A DNA stretch of 64,000 nucleotides from Alphaproteobacteria bacterium (GTDB lineage: Bacteria; Pseudomonadota; Alphaproteobacteria; Micropepsales; Micropepsaceae): positions 1 to 64,000 of the forward strand of contig JAHFQC010000006.1 of the NCBI GenBank assembly GCA_023259375.1. The letters run 5' to 3'. The notes under the pieces are model-generated. The model saw only the letters and a program-made list of their open reading frames with translations, was not told where the DNA came from and ran no database searches. Of this stretch, positions 46,220 to 55,549 are shown in pieces (position 1 is the first letter of the stretch; every line of letters begins with the position of its first letter). A program made the position numbers and the translations under genes.

Positions 46220-47764
46220 ATGCAGAGCTGGAAGCTTCAGCTGCTCGGCCTCCTGGGGGGCGGTTGGCAGTTTCGTTGGATCGGGCTGGGGATGGCGTGG
46301 GTGGTCTGCCTTATCGGCTGGATTGCCGTCGCGTTGATACCCGACGCGTATCAATCGTCCGCCAAGGTTTATATCGACACGGACTCGCTGATGCGGCCCT
46401 TGCTGCGCGGCATCATCGTGTCGACCAATACGCAGCAGGAGATCGACGTCATGCTGCGCACGCTGCTGACCGCGCCCAATATGGAGCGGGTGGTGCGTGC
46501 GACCAATCCGAAGTCGGCGAGCTGGAGCGCGCCGCAGATGCAGGACGCGGTGGCTGATCTCACCAAGAGCGTCAAGCTCAAGGCGCTCGGCACCAAGAAC
46601 CTCTATCAGATCGGCTTCACCGACGAGAACCCTGCCTACGCCCAATCGGTGGCGCAGACGCTGCTCTCGGTGATGGTCGACTCCAATGTCGGTGACCGGC
46701 TGCGCGATTCCAACGACGCGCGGTCGTTTATTGATCAGCAGATCGCGGTGTACGAGAAGAAGATCCAGGACGCCGACAAGCGCAAGGCCGACTTCCGCGC
46801 CGCCCATCTCGACGTCTTTTTCGGCGGCAACGATGTCGACGAAGCCAAGGGCGATATCGTCAAGGCGCAGCAGTCGGTCGATGAGATCACTGCCCGCCGC
46901 AACTCGCTGCGGGCCCAGCTCGGCTCGACGCCGGTGACGCTCGACATCAACGGCCCGGCGCCGATCCAGGTGGGCGGGGCCGGCACGATCGAGAACAAGC
47001 GCCAGGCGCTGGGTCAGGCGCGCGCCAAGCTCGACGAACTGCGGGCCCGCTTCACCGAGGATTATCCCGACGTCGTTGCGCAAAAGCACCTGGTCGAGCG
47101 CTTGAAGACGCAGATCACCGAGAAGACTTCGCGCGACGAAGATCCCAGCCTGCAATCCGTCGCCAATCCGACGCATCTGATGCTGCGCACCAAGCTGGCG
47201 GACGAAGAAGTTAATCTGGCGGTGGCGCGCAACCGGCTCGCGGAGGCGCAGAAGCGGCTCGACGATGCCGGCAAGAATGTCGGCACATCGCTGGCGATAC
47301 GGCAGCAATACGCCAACCTCGATCGCGACTATCAGGCGCTGAAGAAGAACTACGAGGCGCTGGTGGAACGCCGCGAGTCCGCCAACATTTCCCAGGCCGC
47401 CGGCGATACGCAGTCTAACATGGTTTTCCGCGTCGTCGAACCGCCGAGCCTGCCGAACCGTCCGGCGGCGCCGAACCGCATCGTTCTCAATATTCTGGTG
47501 CTGCTCGCCGGCGTCGGTGCAGGCGGCGCGGCGGCAATTGCGCTCGGTGCGGTGTCGGGACGTTTCCTCACCGTGGAGCAGCTCAGTCAGGCGTTTGCGC
47601 TGCCGGTGCTGGGGGCCGTCACCATCGCACGCACCGCCGCCGATATGGTCCGTATGCGCAGGTCCGCGTCGTTCTTCGCCGCGGGGGCGGGGGCCCTGGT
47701 AGTCGGCTATATGGTCGTCCTTGTCTTCTTCCACACCACCGTCACGGGCGGGAGCCTCATATGA
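46220..47764 (+). CDS. polysaccharide chain-length determinant (Wzz/PCP), XrtA system
   Basis: A 514-residue inner-membrane co-polymerase with one N-terminal helix (GMAWVVCLIGWIAVALI), a long periplasmic coiled-coil domain (residues ~60-410) and a C-terminal helix pair (IVLNILVLLAGVGAGGAAAI and ALVVGYMVVLVFF). The entry motif YQSSAKVYIDTDSLMRPLL is typical. It sets polymer length with the kinase encoded next door, whose start overlaps its stop (ATGA). Confidence 0.92.
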   Translation: MQSWKLQLLGLLGGGWQFRWIGLGMAWVVCLIGWIAVALIPDAYQSSAKVYIDTDSLMRPLLRGIIVSTNTQQEIDVMLRTLLTAPNMERVVRATNPKSASWSAPQMQDAVADLTKSVKLKALGTKNLYQIGFTDENPAYAQSVAQTLLSVMVDSNVGDRLRDSNDARSFIDQQIAVYEKKIQDADKRKADFRAAHLDVFFGGNDVDEAKGDIVKAQQSVDEITARRNSLRAQLGSTPVTLDINGPAPIQVGGAGTIENKRQALGQARAKLDELRARFTEDYPDVVAQKHLVERLKTQITEKTSRDEDPSLQSVANPTHLMLRTKLADEEVNLAVARNRLAEAQKRLDDAGKNVGTSLAIRQQYANLDRDYQALKKNYEALVERRESANISQAAGDTQSNMVFRVVEPPSLPNRPAAPNRIVLNILVLLAGVGAGGAAAIALGAVSGRFLTVEQLSQAFALPVLGAVTIARTAADMVRMRRSASFFAAGAGALVVGYMVVLVFFHTTVTGGSLI

Positions 47765-48711
47765 ACGAACCGACCCCGCCGCGTCTGAATCTCATTCAGC
47801 GCGCGATGGCCAAGGCGCCGTCCGCGGATGCATATGCTCCGCCGCGCCGCGAGCCGGCGCCCGAACCCGTGTTCGACAGCCCCGCCGCCAAGGCGCCGCC
47901 GTCCGAACCGGTCCGCGCTCCCGAGCACAAGCCGGTCAACGGCGCAGCCGTCGCACCGGCGGCACAAGCGTCGAACACCGTCGCGCTCAACATGAGCCGG
48001 CTGCGTGAAGGCCGCATGGTGACGCCGGACAATCGCGCCTCGGTGACCTACAACGAGTTCCGTTCGATCAAGCGCAAGCTGTTGCCGCTGACGCGCGATC
48101 CCGAAACCCGTGCGACCACCAAAAATATCGTGATGATCACCTCCGCACTGGCGGGGGAGGGCAAGACCTACACCGCGATGAATCTGGCGATCTGTCTTGC
48201 CGCCGAGCGCAATCTCGACGTCATTCTGGTCGACGGCGACGTCGTGCGCGCGTCGGTGGCGCAGTACTTCGAAGGTGCGCCGGCCGAGGGTCTGCTCGAT
48301 CTCCTGCTTGGACGCCGCCAGCACGTCGACGAAGTGCTGACCCGCTGTTCCGAAATTCCCAATCTGCATGTGTTGTTCGCGGGGCGCCGTGACGATTCCT
48401 CGCCCGAACTGCTCGCCAGCCAGCGTATGGCCGACGTGTGTTCGGCGCTGTCGCGCCGCTTCCGGGAATGCATCGTGGTGATCGATGCGCCGCCGGTTCT
48501 GGCAACGGCCGAGCCGTCGGCCCTCGCGATGCATGTCCATCACCTCCTGATGGTGGTGGCGGCAGGGCAGTCGGCCCGCCATCAGATCGAAGAGGCGCTG
48601 GCCGGGGTTGTGGCTTGCCCGTCGATCAACCTCATCTTCAACAAGTCGCCCGAATGGCAGCGCGCGACGCCTTATCCCTATTATTACAGTTACGGCGAGA
48701 AGACCGGCTGA
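47761..48711 (+). CDS. XrtA-associated tyrosine autokinase
   Basis: A 316-residue bacterial tyrosine kinase. After a Pro/Ala-rich N-terminus of about 95 residues come the variant Walker A ITSALAGEGKTYTAMNLA, Walker A' VILVDGDVV and Walker B CIVVIDAPPVL. The C-terminus has a tyrosine cluster (YPYYYSYG) that is the usual autophosphorylation site. Phosphorylation state controls the interaction with the chain-length protein and so polymer output. It is separated by five bases from the ATPase gene. Confidence 0.93.
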   Translation: MNEPTPPRLNLIQRAMAKAPSADAYAPPRREPAPEPVFDSPAAKAPPSEPVRAPEHKPVNGAAVAPAAQASNTVALNMSRLREGRMVTPDNRASVTYNEFRSIKRKLLPLTRDPETRATTKNIVMITSALAGEGKTYTAMNLAICLAAERNLDVILVDGDVVRASVAQYFEGAPAEGLLDLLLGRRQHVDEVLTRCSEIPNLHVLFAGRRDDSSPELLASQRMADVCSALSRRFRECIVVIDAPPVLATAEPSALAMHVHHLLMVVAAGQSARHQIEEALAGVVACPSINLIFNKSPEWQRATPYPYYYSYGEKTG

Positions 48712-48716
48712 AAACC

Positions 48717-49715
48717 ATGTACACCGAGTTCTACGGACTCAAAGTCGAACCTTTCCTGCTCACGCCGGACCACCGCTTTTATTTCGAAAGCCAGGTCCAC
48801 GAGCAGGCGATGGCGCATCTGCTCTACGGCCTCTCGCGCGGCGAGGGCTTCATTGTCATCACTGGCGAGGTCGGGGCGGGCAAGACCACCATCGTGCAGC
48901 GCCTTTGCGCCACCGTCGATCGCGAACAAGTGGTCCCCGCGCATGTGGTGACGACGCTGCTGTCCGGCGCCGAGCTCCTGCGCATGGTGTGCTCGGCGTT
49001 CAAGATGCGCGACGTGCCGGAAAAGAAGGACGCCGTGCTGCTCTGTCTGCAGGACTATTTCGAATCCCTTGAGCGGGCGGGGCGCAAGGCGCTGTTGATC
49101 GTCGACGAGGCGCAGAACCTCTCCGCCAGTGCGCTGGAAGAATTGCGCATGCTGTCGAATTTCCAGGTCGGCACCTCGGCGCCGTGCCAGATCTTCCTGG
49201 TCGGCCAGCCGCAGTTCCGCCAGACGCTGTCGCATCCAAACCTGGAGCAGCTCCGCCAGCGCATCATCGCCTCGTATCACCTGGGGCCGATGAGCCACGA
49301 TGAGGTGGCACAGTATCTGGCGCACCGGCTGAAGCACGCGGGCTGGACCGGCGATCCGCAATTCAACGAGGGCGCCGTCGAAGCCATCTTTACCGCGACC
49401 GGCGGTGTGCCGCGCCAGATCAACACGCTGTGCTCGCGCCTGTTGCTGCTCGGTTTCCTCGACAACATGCATGCGTTTACCGCCGCCGATGTCGAACGCG
49501 TCGCGGCAGACCTGCGCGAGGAGTATTGCGGCCGGTCGCTGACCCCCGCTGCCAACGACATGGATGACACCTATCTGTCGCGCATGGACAAGCAGCAGTT
49601 GGCGGAGCGCGTCGACACGCTCGAAACCCGCGTCAATCATCAGGAGCAGTCGCTGCGCCGTCTGGCCGTAGGGCTGGCCGACATGATCGATCCCGTCCGC
49701 CCGGCTCGGGGGTAG
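48717..49715 (+). CDS. XrtA/PEP-CTERM system-associated AAA ATPase (ExeA-like)
   Basis: A 332-residue ATPase resembling the ExeA/GspA type. It opens with MYTEFYGLKVEPFLLTPDH, then Walker A TGEVGAGKTT, Walker B LLIVDEAQNLS and sensor-type FLVGQPQFRQTL. A predicted coiled coil lies at the end (QQLAERVDTLETRVNHQEQS). This protein is a fixed member of exosortase A loci between the kinase and the deacetylase; its role is unknown. Start at 48717 matches the family N-terminus. Confidence 0.92.
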   Translation: MYTEFYGLKVEPFLLTPDHRFYFESQVHEQAMAHLLYGLSRGEGFIVITGEVGAGKTTIVQRLCATVDREQVVPAHVVTTLLSGAELLRMVCSAFKMRDVPEKKDAVLLCLQDYFESLERAGRKALLIVDEAQNLSASALEELRMLSNFQVGTSAPCQIFLVGQPQFRQTLSHPNLEQLRQRIIASYHLGPMSHDEVAQYLAHRLKHAGWTGDPQFNEGAVEAIFTATGGVPRQINTLCSRLLLLGFLDNMHAFTAADVERVAADLREEYCGRSLTPAANDMDDTYLSRMDKQQLAERVDTLETRVNHQEQSLRRLAVGLADMIDPVRPARG

Positions 49716-49719
49716 GCGC

Positions 49720-50634
49720 ATGGATTCGGGCCTCCTCGAACGCGCCGACCCAGATACCGTTATCGCAACCTGGCGGAACCGTCCGGCGGCGAACACGGGA
49801 TCGTCGCTTAACGCGCTGACGGTCGACGTCGAAGACTATTTCCAGGTCGAAGCGTTTTCCCGCGTGATCGATCCGGCGTCGTGGTCGTCGCGCGAGTGCC
49901 GCATCGAAGCCAACGTGCATCGCATCCTCGACCGATTTGCGGCGGTGGGCGCGCGCGGCACGTTTTTCACGCTCGCCTGGATTGCCGAACGCTATCCGCG
50001 ATTGGTGCGCGACATCGTCAAGGCGGGTCACGAGCTCGCCTCGCACGGCTCGGAGCATCGCCGCATCGATCGCCAATCGGCCGAGGCGTTCTATGGCGAT
50101 GTGCAGCATGCCAAGCATGTACTGGAGGACATTGCCGGGGTGGCGGTCAAAGGCTACCGCGCGCCGAGCTTTTCGCTCACCCGCACCAGCCTGTGGGCGC
50201 ATGAGACCTTGGCGCGCGCGGGGTACAGCTACTCATCGAGCCTTTATCCCATCGCGCACGACACCTATGGCATTCCCGAAGCGCCGCGCTTCGCGTTTCA
50301 CCCGCTGGACGGCAGTTTTCTCGAACTTCCAGTCAGCTCGATGCGTTGGCTGAACCGCAACTGGCCCTGCGGCGGCGGCGGCTATTTCCGCCTGTTGCCG
50401 TATGGCCTCAGCCATCGTGCGCTCGATACGGTCAAGCGCCAGGACCGCCAGCCGCTGGTATTCTATTTCCATCCCTGGGAAATCGATCCCGGCCAGCCGC
50501 GCATTACCGGTGCGCCGCTCAAATCCCGCGTGCGCCACTACGTCAATCTCGGCGCCATGGAGGGAAAGCTCGTCCGCCTGCTGAAGGATTTCCGCTGGGG
50601 ACGAATGGACGAGATTTTCCTGGGTGGGCCATGA
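49720..50634 (+). CDS. XrtA-associated polysaccharide deacetylase (DUF3473)
   Basis: A 304-residue cytosolic NodB-type deacetylase with the catalytic start TVDVEDYFQVEAF, metal-site motif ELASHGSEHRRI, and KGYRAPSFSLT. The C-terminal DUF3473 extension contains FYFHPWEIDPGQPR. It probably removes acetyl groups from amino sugars of the repeat unit. The stop overlaps the start of the next glycosyltransferase (ATGA). Confidence 0.93.
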   Translation: MDSGLLERADPDTVIATWRNRPAANTGSSLNALTVDVEDYFQVEAFSRVIDPASWSSRECRIEANVHRILDRFAAVGARGTFFTLAWIAERYPRLVRDIVKAGHELASHGSEHRRIDRQSAEAFYGDVQHAKHVLEDIAGVAVKGYRAPSFSLTRTSLWAHETLARAGYSYSSSLYPIAHDTYGIPEAPRFAFHPLDGSFLELPVSSMRWLNRNWPCGGGGYFRLLPYGLSHRALDTVKRQDRQPLVFYFHPWEIDPGQPRITGAPLKSRVRHYVNLGAMEGKLVRLLKDFRWGRMDEIFLGGP

Positions 50635-51869
50635 ACGTCCTGTTCCTCTGCCACCGCATTCCGTTTCCGCCGGACAAAGGCGAAAAGATCCGCGCCTTCC
50701 ACATCCTGAAACACCTCGCCGCGCGCCACACCGTGCATCTGGCGGCGTTTGTCGATGATCTCGCCGATCTCGCGCACGCCGACGCGTTGCGCAGCTATGT
50801 CCGGGGCGAGATGCTGCTGGTGCCGCTGTCGCGCACGGTCGCCCGGGCCCGCATGGCGATGGCGCTCGTGGCCGGCACGCCGCTCACCACCTCGTACTTC
50901 GCATCGACCAAGCTTGAGCACTGGATCGACGACGTCGTGAAAACCGTCGATCGCGCCGTTCTCTTCAGTTCGGCGATGGCACCGTTTTTTCTCGACCGGG
51001 GCGATTTCGATCCGGCCAAGGTCGTGCTCGACATGGTCGATGTCGATTCCGACAAGTGGCGCCAGTATTCCGGCTCCGCCCGCGCGCCGATGAAATGGAT
51101 TTACGCCCGCGAGGCGCGGACGTTGCTCGATCTGGAGCGCAGCGCTGCGGCCGCGTTCGGTGCCACGCTGCTGGTATCGCCGTACGAAGCGCAGACCTTT
51201 GCCGAACTGGCGCCGGAAGCGCACGGCCGCATCCATAGCGTCGCCAACGGTGTCGATCTGACGTTGGCCCCTGCGTCCGCCAGTCCCTACGGGGACGACG
51301 AAATCCCGCTGGTGATGGTCGGTACCATGGACTACTGGCCCAACGTCGAAGGCGCGATCTGGTTTGCGGAAGATATCCTTCCCCGGGTGCGCAAGGTTCT
51401 GCCGCGGGCACACTTCTATATTGTCGGCGCCAAACCCGCCCCAACACTGCAGAAGCCCCGCGAGGGCGTGACCGTCACCGGCCGGGTTGAAGACGTCCGT
51501 CCTTATATTGCGCATGCCGCCGCCGTGGTGGCGCCGCTGCGGCTGGCGCGCGGTGTGCAAAACAAGGTGCTCGAAGGGCTGGCGCAGCAGAAGCCGGTCG
51601 TTGCTACTGGCGCGGCCACGCGGGGCCTCGATATCGTGCCCGGCCGTGATCTCTGGGTCGCCGATCATCCGCAGGCGTTTGCCGAAGCAGTCATCGCGGC
51701 CGCGACCGGCCCTGATCGTGATCGCATCGCCGCCAACGGCCGCGCCTTGGTCGAACGAGAATACGATTGGGACGTCACGCTCGGCGCACTCGATCGCATT
51801 CTTAGCGTTCCTCCCAGCCTCAGCGAGGCCGTGGCTTGGAAGGGCGAACTGGTGGGGGAAGCGAAATGA
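50631..51869 (+). CDS. stp1-type glycosyltransferase, PEP-CTERM/EpsH system
   Basis: A 412-residue GT-B enzyme beginning MNVLFLCHRIPFPPDKGEKI, the signature of the exosortase-associated stp1 family. Further motifs are VVLDMVDVDSDKWRQYS, VMVGTMDYWPNVEGAIWFAE and PLRLARGVQNKVLEGLAQQ. It is coupled to the deacetylase upstream and to the exosortase gene downstream (overlap in ATGA). It adds one sugar to the repeat unit; the donor is unknown. Confidence 0.93.
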   Translation: MNVLFLCHRIPFPPDKGEKIRAFHILKHLAARHTVHLAAFVDDLADLAHADALRSYVRGEMLLVPLSRTVARARMAMALVAGTPLTTSYFASTKLEHWIDDVVKTVDRAVLFSSAMAPFFLDRGDFDPAKVVLDMVDVDSDKWRQYSGSARAPMKWIYAREARTLLDLERSAAAAFGATLLVSPYEAQTFAELAPEAHGRIHSVANGVDLTLAPASASPYGDDEIPLVMVGTMDYWPNVEGAIWFAEDILPRVRKVLPRAHFYIVGAKPAPTLQKPREGVTVTGRVEDVRPYIAHAAAVVAPLRLARGVQNKVLEGLAQQKPVVATGAATRGLDIVPGRDLWVADHPQAFAEAVIAAATGPDRDRIAANGRALVEREYDWDVTLGALDRILSVPPSLSEAVAWKGELVGEAK

Positions 51870-53380
51870 GCAGTTTCGAAGATGCCAGCCGTCCGCAGAC
51901 TCTCGGCGTGTCCGCCTGGACCGCCCATCTGGCGGCGCTCGCCGGACTGATCCTCGTGCTCGGGCTGCTGTATGCGCGCACGGTTGCCGCCGCCGTGACG
52001 GTGTGGTGGGTGTCGCCGACCTTCTCGCACTGCTTTCTCATCATTCCGGTGGTGGGCTATCTCATCTGGGGCAAACGCCAAGCGCTGGCGCAGTTGACCC
52101 CGGCCGCCTATCCACGCGCGTTGTGGCTGGCATTGCCGGTGATGGCGGCGGCACTCGTCGGCGCATTGGCGGCGATCAACGAACTCGAACAGCTCGCGCT
52201 GATCGCCTTCGTGCAGGTGCTGGCGCTGTCGCTGCTCGGGCCCAAAGTCTACCGCGTTGTTTTGTTTCCGGCGCTGTATCTGTTTTTCCTGGTGCCGATG
52301 GGCGAATACTTGATCGGGCCGCTGCAGCGCTTCACCACTTGGTTCATCGATCAGGGACTGACGCTGCTCGGCATCCTGCATTACACCGAAGGCAACCTCG
52401 TCGAACTGGCCAATGGCCGCTTCCAGGTTGCCGAGGCTTGCGCCGGCTTGCGCTTCCTGATCGCCACCATCGCGGTCGGGGCGCTGTTTGCCCATCTGAC
52501 CTATCGCAAATGGAATAAGATCGCGCTGTTCATGGTCGCCTGCGTGATCGTGCCAATCATCGGTAACGGTTTCCGCGCCCTCGGCATCGTTCTGCTGGCG
52601 CATTTCTCCGATAACCGGATTGCGGTCGGCGCCGATCATCTCGTTTACGGCTGGGGCTTCTCAGTCGCGATCCTGGCTCTGCTGATGTTCGTCGGATCGA
52701 AATTCGCCGATGACTTCCCGCCGGAGCCCGCCGCCGTAACGCCGCCGCGTCCGCCCCGCCCGCATTTGTTGCCGCTGACGGTGCTGCTGTCGCTCGTCGC
52801 GGTATCCGCCGTTCCCGCGTTCGCCGCGTGGCACGCCAGCGGCAAGCCGGTCGATGCGAGCGTGTTCGCCGTTGTTCCGGAAATCCAGGATTTCTCGACG
52901 GAGTCCGTGTCGCACGACTGGGCGCCCGGTTTTCAGGCGCCGGACGCCAAACTCGAATTCGCCATGCGCAAGGACGGACCGGCCATCGACGTGTTCGTCG
53001 ACTACTACAGCGGCGAAGGCCGCAATTTGATTTCGTCCGCCAACAAGTTTTGGGACGAGGAAGTCTGGCATCCCATTGCGGAACGGCAGGCAAGCGCCAA
53101 GGTCGGCGCGGCTCCGGTGACGTTCCGTGAACTGCAGATAGGCTCGGCCGGGGTGACGCGCCTCGTTTGGTGGACTTATGTCAGCAACGGCGCCTTCACG
53201 CAGAGCGGTCTCGCGGTTAAGCTCGATCACGTGAAGTCGGCCTTCATCGGCGGCCGCGGTGCGGCGCTGCTGGCGCTGTCGACGCCGATCGACGGCGAAA
53301 CCGAAACGGCCCGCGCGCGTTTGCGGGAAGCGGCGGCGGCGCTTCAGCCGGTCAAGGACCGCCTCGCCAGGATGGAGTAG
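51866..53380 (+). CDS. xrtA: exosortase A fused to EpsI domain
   Basis: A 504-residue protein. Residues 1-285 are a polytopic exosortase with the cysteine-protease-like triad Cys192 (VAEACAGLRF), Arg237 (GNGFRALGI) and His258 (GADHLVYGW). Residues ~300-504 are the EpsI/DUF3485 domain, beginning with one more hydrophobic segment. Exosortase A cleaves the PEP-CTERM tail of secreted proteins at the inner membrane and is thought to hand them on to surface attachment. Fusion of EpsH and EpsI is known in other loci. It is followed by the amidotransferase gene after three bases. Confidence 0.96.
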   Translation: MSSFEDASRPQTLGVSAWTAHLAALAGLILVLGLLYARTVAAAVTVWWVSPTFSHCFLIIPVVGYLIWGKRQALAQLTPAAYPRALWLALPVMAAALVGALAAINELEQLALIAFVQVLALSLLGPKVYRVVLFPALYLFFLVPMGEYLIGPLQRFTTWFIDQGLTLLGILHYTEGNLVELANGRFQVAEACAGLRFLIATIAVGALFAHLTYRKWNKIALFMVACVIVPIIGNGFRALGIVLLAHFSDNRIAVGADHLVYGWGFSVAILALLMFVGSKFADDFPPEPAAVTPPRPPRPHLLPLTVLLSLVAVSAVPAFAAWHASGKPVDASVFAVVPEIQDFSTESVSHDWAPGFQAPDAKLEFAMRKDGPAIDVFVDYYSGEGRNLISSANKFWDEEVWHPIAERQASAKVGAAPVTFRELQIGSAGVTRLVWWTYVSNGAFTQSGLAVKLDHVKSAFIGGRGAALLALSTPIDGETETARARLREAAAALQPVKDRLARME

Positions 53381-53383
53381 GGC

Positions 53384-55297
53384 ATGTGCGGCATCAGCGG
53401 ATGGTTTGACATAGCGGGGCTCAAGTCCCCGGATCGGCTGATGGCCAAGGCGATGAACGACGCCATCGCCCATCGCGGACCGGACGGCGAGGGCTTCCAT
53501 TTCGAGCCCGGTCTGGCGCTCGGCCATCGCCGGCTTGCGATCATCGACCTTGCCACCGGCGAGCAGCCGATGTTCACCGAAGGCGGCCGCATCGGCATCG
53601 TCTTCAACGGTGAGATTTTCAACTACCGCGACCTCCGGCGCGTGCTCGAACGGCGCGGCCATTCCTTCCGCACCCGTTCCGACACCGAAGTGATCCTGCG
53701 CGGCTGGGTGGAGTGGGGCCCCGATGTGGTCGATCATATCCACGGCCAGTTTGCCTTCGCTTTGTGGGACAAGAGCGAGCAGACCTTGTTCCTGGCGCGC
53801 GACCGTCTTGGCGAGAAGCCGCTCTATTATTCCATCCTGCCCGACCGCACCTTCCTGTTCGCGTCGGAACTGAAGGCATTGATGGTCGATCCCGCTCTGC
53901 CGCGCGCCATCGATCCGCTGGCGGTGGAAGACTTCTTCGCCTTCGGCTACGTCACCGATCCGCGCACCATCTATGCCGGCGTGAAGAAGCTCGGCGCCGG
54001 GCAGTGCATGCTGCTGCAGCGCGGCCAGTCGCCGCGCATCCGCACCTATTGGGAGCCACGTCCCGCCCACGTCAGCGAACACGATCTCGATCGCGCAGCT
54101 AACAGTCTGCGCGACCGGCTGTCCGGCGCGGTGCGCTCGCAGCTGATCGCCGATGTGCCGGTGGGTGCGTTCCTGTCCGGCGGTGTCGATTCCAGCGCCG
54201 TCACCGCGTTGATGGCCGGGGCCGTGCCGCAGGGACTGTCGTGTTTCACCATCGGCTTCGACGATCCCAAATTCGACGAACGCCGTTATGCCGAGGAAGT
54301 CGCCTCGCGCTACGACATCCGCCATCACATCGAGGTGGTTTCGCCCGACGACATGGAAACCGTCGAAGCTTTGCCTGGCATGTTCGACGAGCCGTTCGGC
54401 GATTCCTCCGCGCTGCCGACCTATCGTCTCGCCAAGCTGGCGCGCCGGCACGTCACCGTGGCGCTGTCGGGCGACGGCGGCGACGAGTTGTTCGCCGGCT
54501 ATCGCCGCTATCTCTTCCACGGCCGCGAAGAGGCCTTGCGTGGTCTGCTGCCGGCGCCGGTGCGCCGCTCGGTGTTCGGAACGCTGGGGCGGATCTATCC
54601 GCAGCTCGACTGGGCGCCGCGCTTCATGCGCGCCCGTCAGACCTTCCGCGAACTGTCGGTATCGGCGGCGGAAGGCTATTTCCATAATGTGGCGGTCTTG
54701 TCCGACGAGCAGCGTGCCGCGCTGTTTTCGGCCGACTTGAAGCGCGCCACATCCGGTTATCGTCCGGCCGACCTGATCGCCGAGCACATGGCCAAGGCGC
54801 CTTCGAAAGATCCGGTCAGTGCCGCGCAATATGTCGACCTCAAGACCTGGCTGGTCGGCGATATCCTCACCAAAGTCGACCGCACCGCGATGGCGAACAG
54901 TCTGGAAGTGCGCGTGCCGATGCTCGATCCGACCTTTGTCGAGTGGGCGATGGGACTGCCGCGGCCGCTCAAGCTGTCGGGCGGCGAGGGCAAACTGGTG
55001 CTGAAGCGGGCCATCGAGCCGCTGGTGCCGAACGATTTGCTCTATCGCAAGAAGCAGGGCTTTTCGGTGCCGCTGGCGCGCTGGTTCCGAGGGAGCTTCG
55101 GCGATGCGTTCGCCGCCAAGCTGGGCAAGGGCACGCCGCTGGCCGAACACTTCGATATGACGACCGTCCGCAAGCTGGCCGACGCCCACCGCCAGGGCTG
55201 GTCCGACAACAGCCGGACGCTGTGGCTCTTATGGATGTTCAACGGTTTTCTGGAACGTCACGGCAGCAGTCTGCGGCTGCCCGAAACGGCGGCGTAG
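53384..55297 (+). CDS. XrtA-associated amidotransferase (asparagine-synthase-like)
   Basis: A 637-residue two-domain enzyme. The N-terminal glutaminase begins MCGISGWFD with catalytic Cys2; the C-terminal synthetase has the PP-loop FLSGGVDSSAVTAL and SGDGGDELFAGYRRY. The subgroup occurs in exosortase A loci, where it probably amidates a sugar carboxylate or an amino-acid substituent. A uronate made by the dehydrogenase at 36509 would be a fitting acceptor, by inference. It is the last gene of the long 46220-55297 operon. Confidence 0.94.
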   Translation: MCGISGWFDIAGLKSPDRLMAKAMNDAIAHRGPDGEGFHFEPGLALGHRRLAIIDLATGEQPMFTEGGRIGIVFNGEIFNYRDLRRVLERRGHSFRTRSDTEVILRGWVEWGPDVVDHIHGQFAFALWDKSEQTLFLARDRLGEKPLYYSILPDRTFLFASELKALMVDPALPRAIDPLAVEDFFAFGYVTDPRTIYAGVKKLGAGQCMLLQRGQSPRIRTYWEPRPAHVSEHDLDRAANSLRDRLSGAVRSQLIADVPVGAFLSGGVDSSAVTALMAGAVPQGLSCFTIGFDDPKFDERRYAEEVASRYDIRHHIEVVSPDDMETVEALPGMFDEPFGDSSALPTYRLAKLARRHVTVALSGDGGDELFAGYRRYLFHGREEALRGLLPAPVRRSVFGTLGRIYPQLDWAPRFMRARQTFRELSVSAAEGYFHNVAVLSDEQRAALFSADLKRATSGYRPADLIAEHMAKAPSKDPVSAAQYVDLKTWLVGDILTKVDRTAMANSLEVRVPMLDPTFVEWAMGLPRPLKLSGGEGKLVLKRAIEPLVPNDLLYRKKQGFSVPLARWFRGSFGDAFAAKLGKGTPLAEHFDMTTVRKLADAHRQGWSDNSRTLWLLWMFNGFLERHGSSLRLPETAA

Positions 55298-55549
55298 GCT
55301 CCAGATGATGGCGGATACGAACAGCGCAGCCGTATCGCTCTCAGGGTTGTTGTGCGTGGCTGCGCCATTGGATCCGCCGCCCGATCCGCCGCTGGAGCCA
55401 CCACCACCACTGGATCCGCCGCCCGATCCCCCACCGCCGCCGTTGGAGCCACCTCCGCCGGAACAGCCTCCGCCCGAACCGCCGGTCCCAGATCCACCGC
55501 CGCCGATGATCGCGATCGGCAAGACAGTTTCTTGCCGGCGGTCCACCAA
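55229..55549 (-). CDS. candidate Gly/Ser-rich protein with PEP-CTERM-like tail
   Basis: A minus-strand frame whose central 45 residues are almost pure Gly and Ser, followed by NNPESDTAALFVSAIIWSL and then RRRF. A Pro-Glu motif, a short hydrophobic helix and an Arg cluster is the three-part plan of exosortase sorting signals. Caveats: the hydrophobic stretch is short, about 17 residues follow the Arg cluster, starts are only TTG/GTG, no signal peptide is visible, and the end overlaps the amidotransferase by 69 bases. It could be a real substrate with a damaged front, a decayed gene, or chance. The plus strand of the same DNA reads as Pro-rich. Confidence 0.35.
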   Translation of the reverse strand: MVDRRQETVLPIAIIGGGGSGTGGSGGGCSGGGGSNGGGGGSGGGSSGGGGSSGGSGGGSNGAATHNNPESDTAALFVSAIIWSLRRRFGQPQTAAVTFQKTVEHP

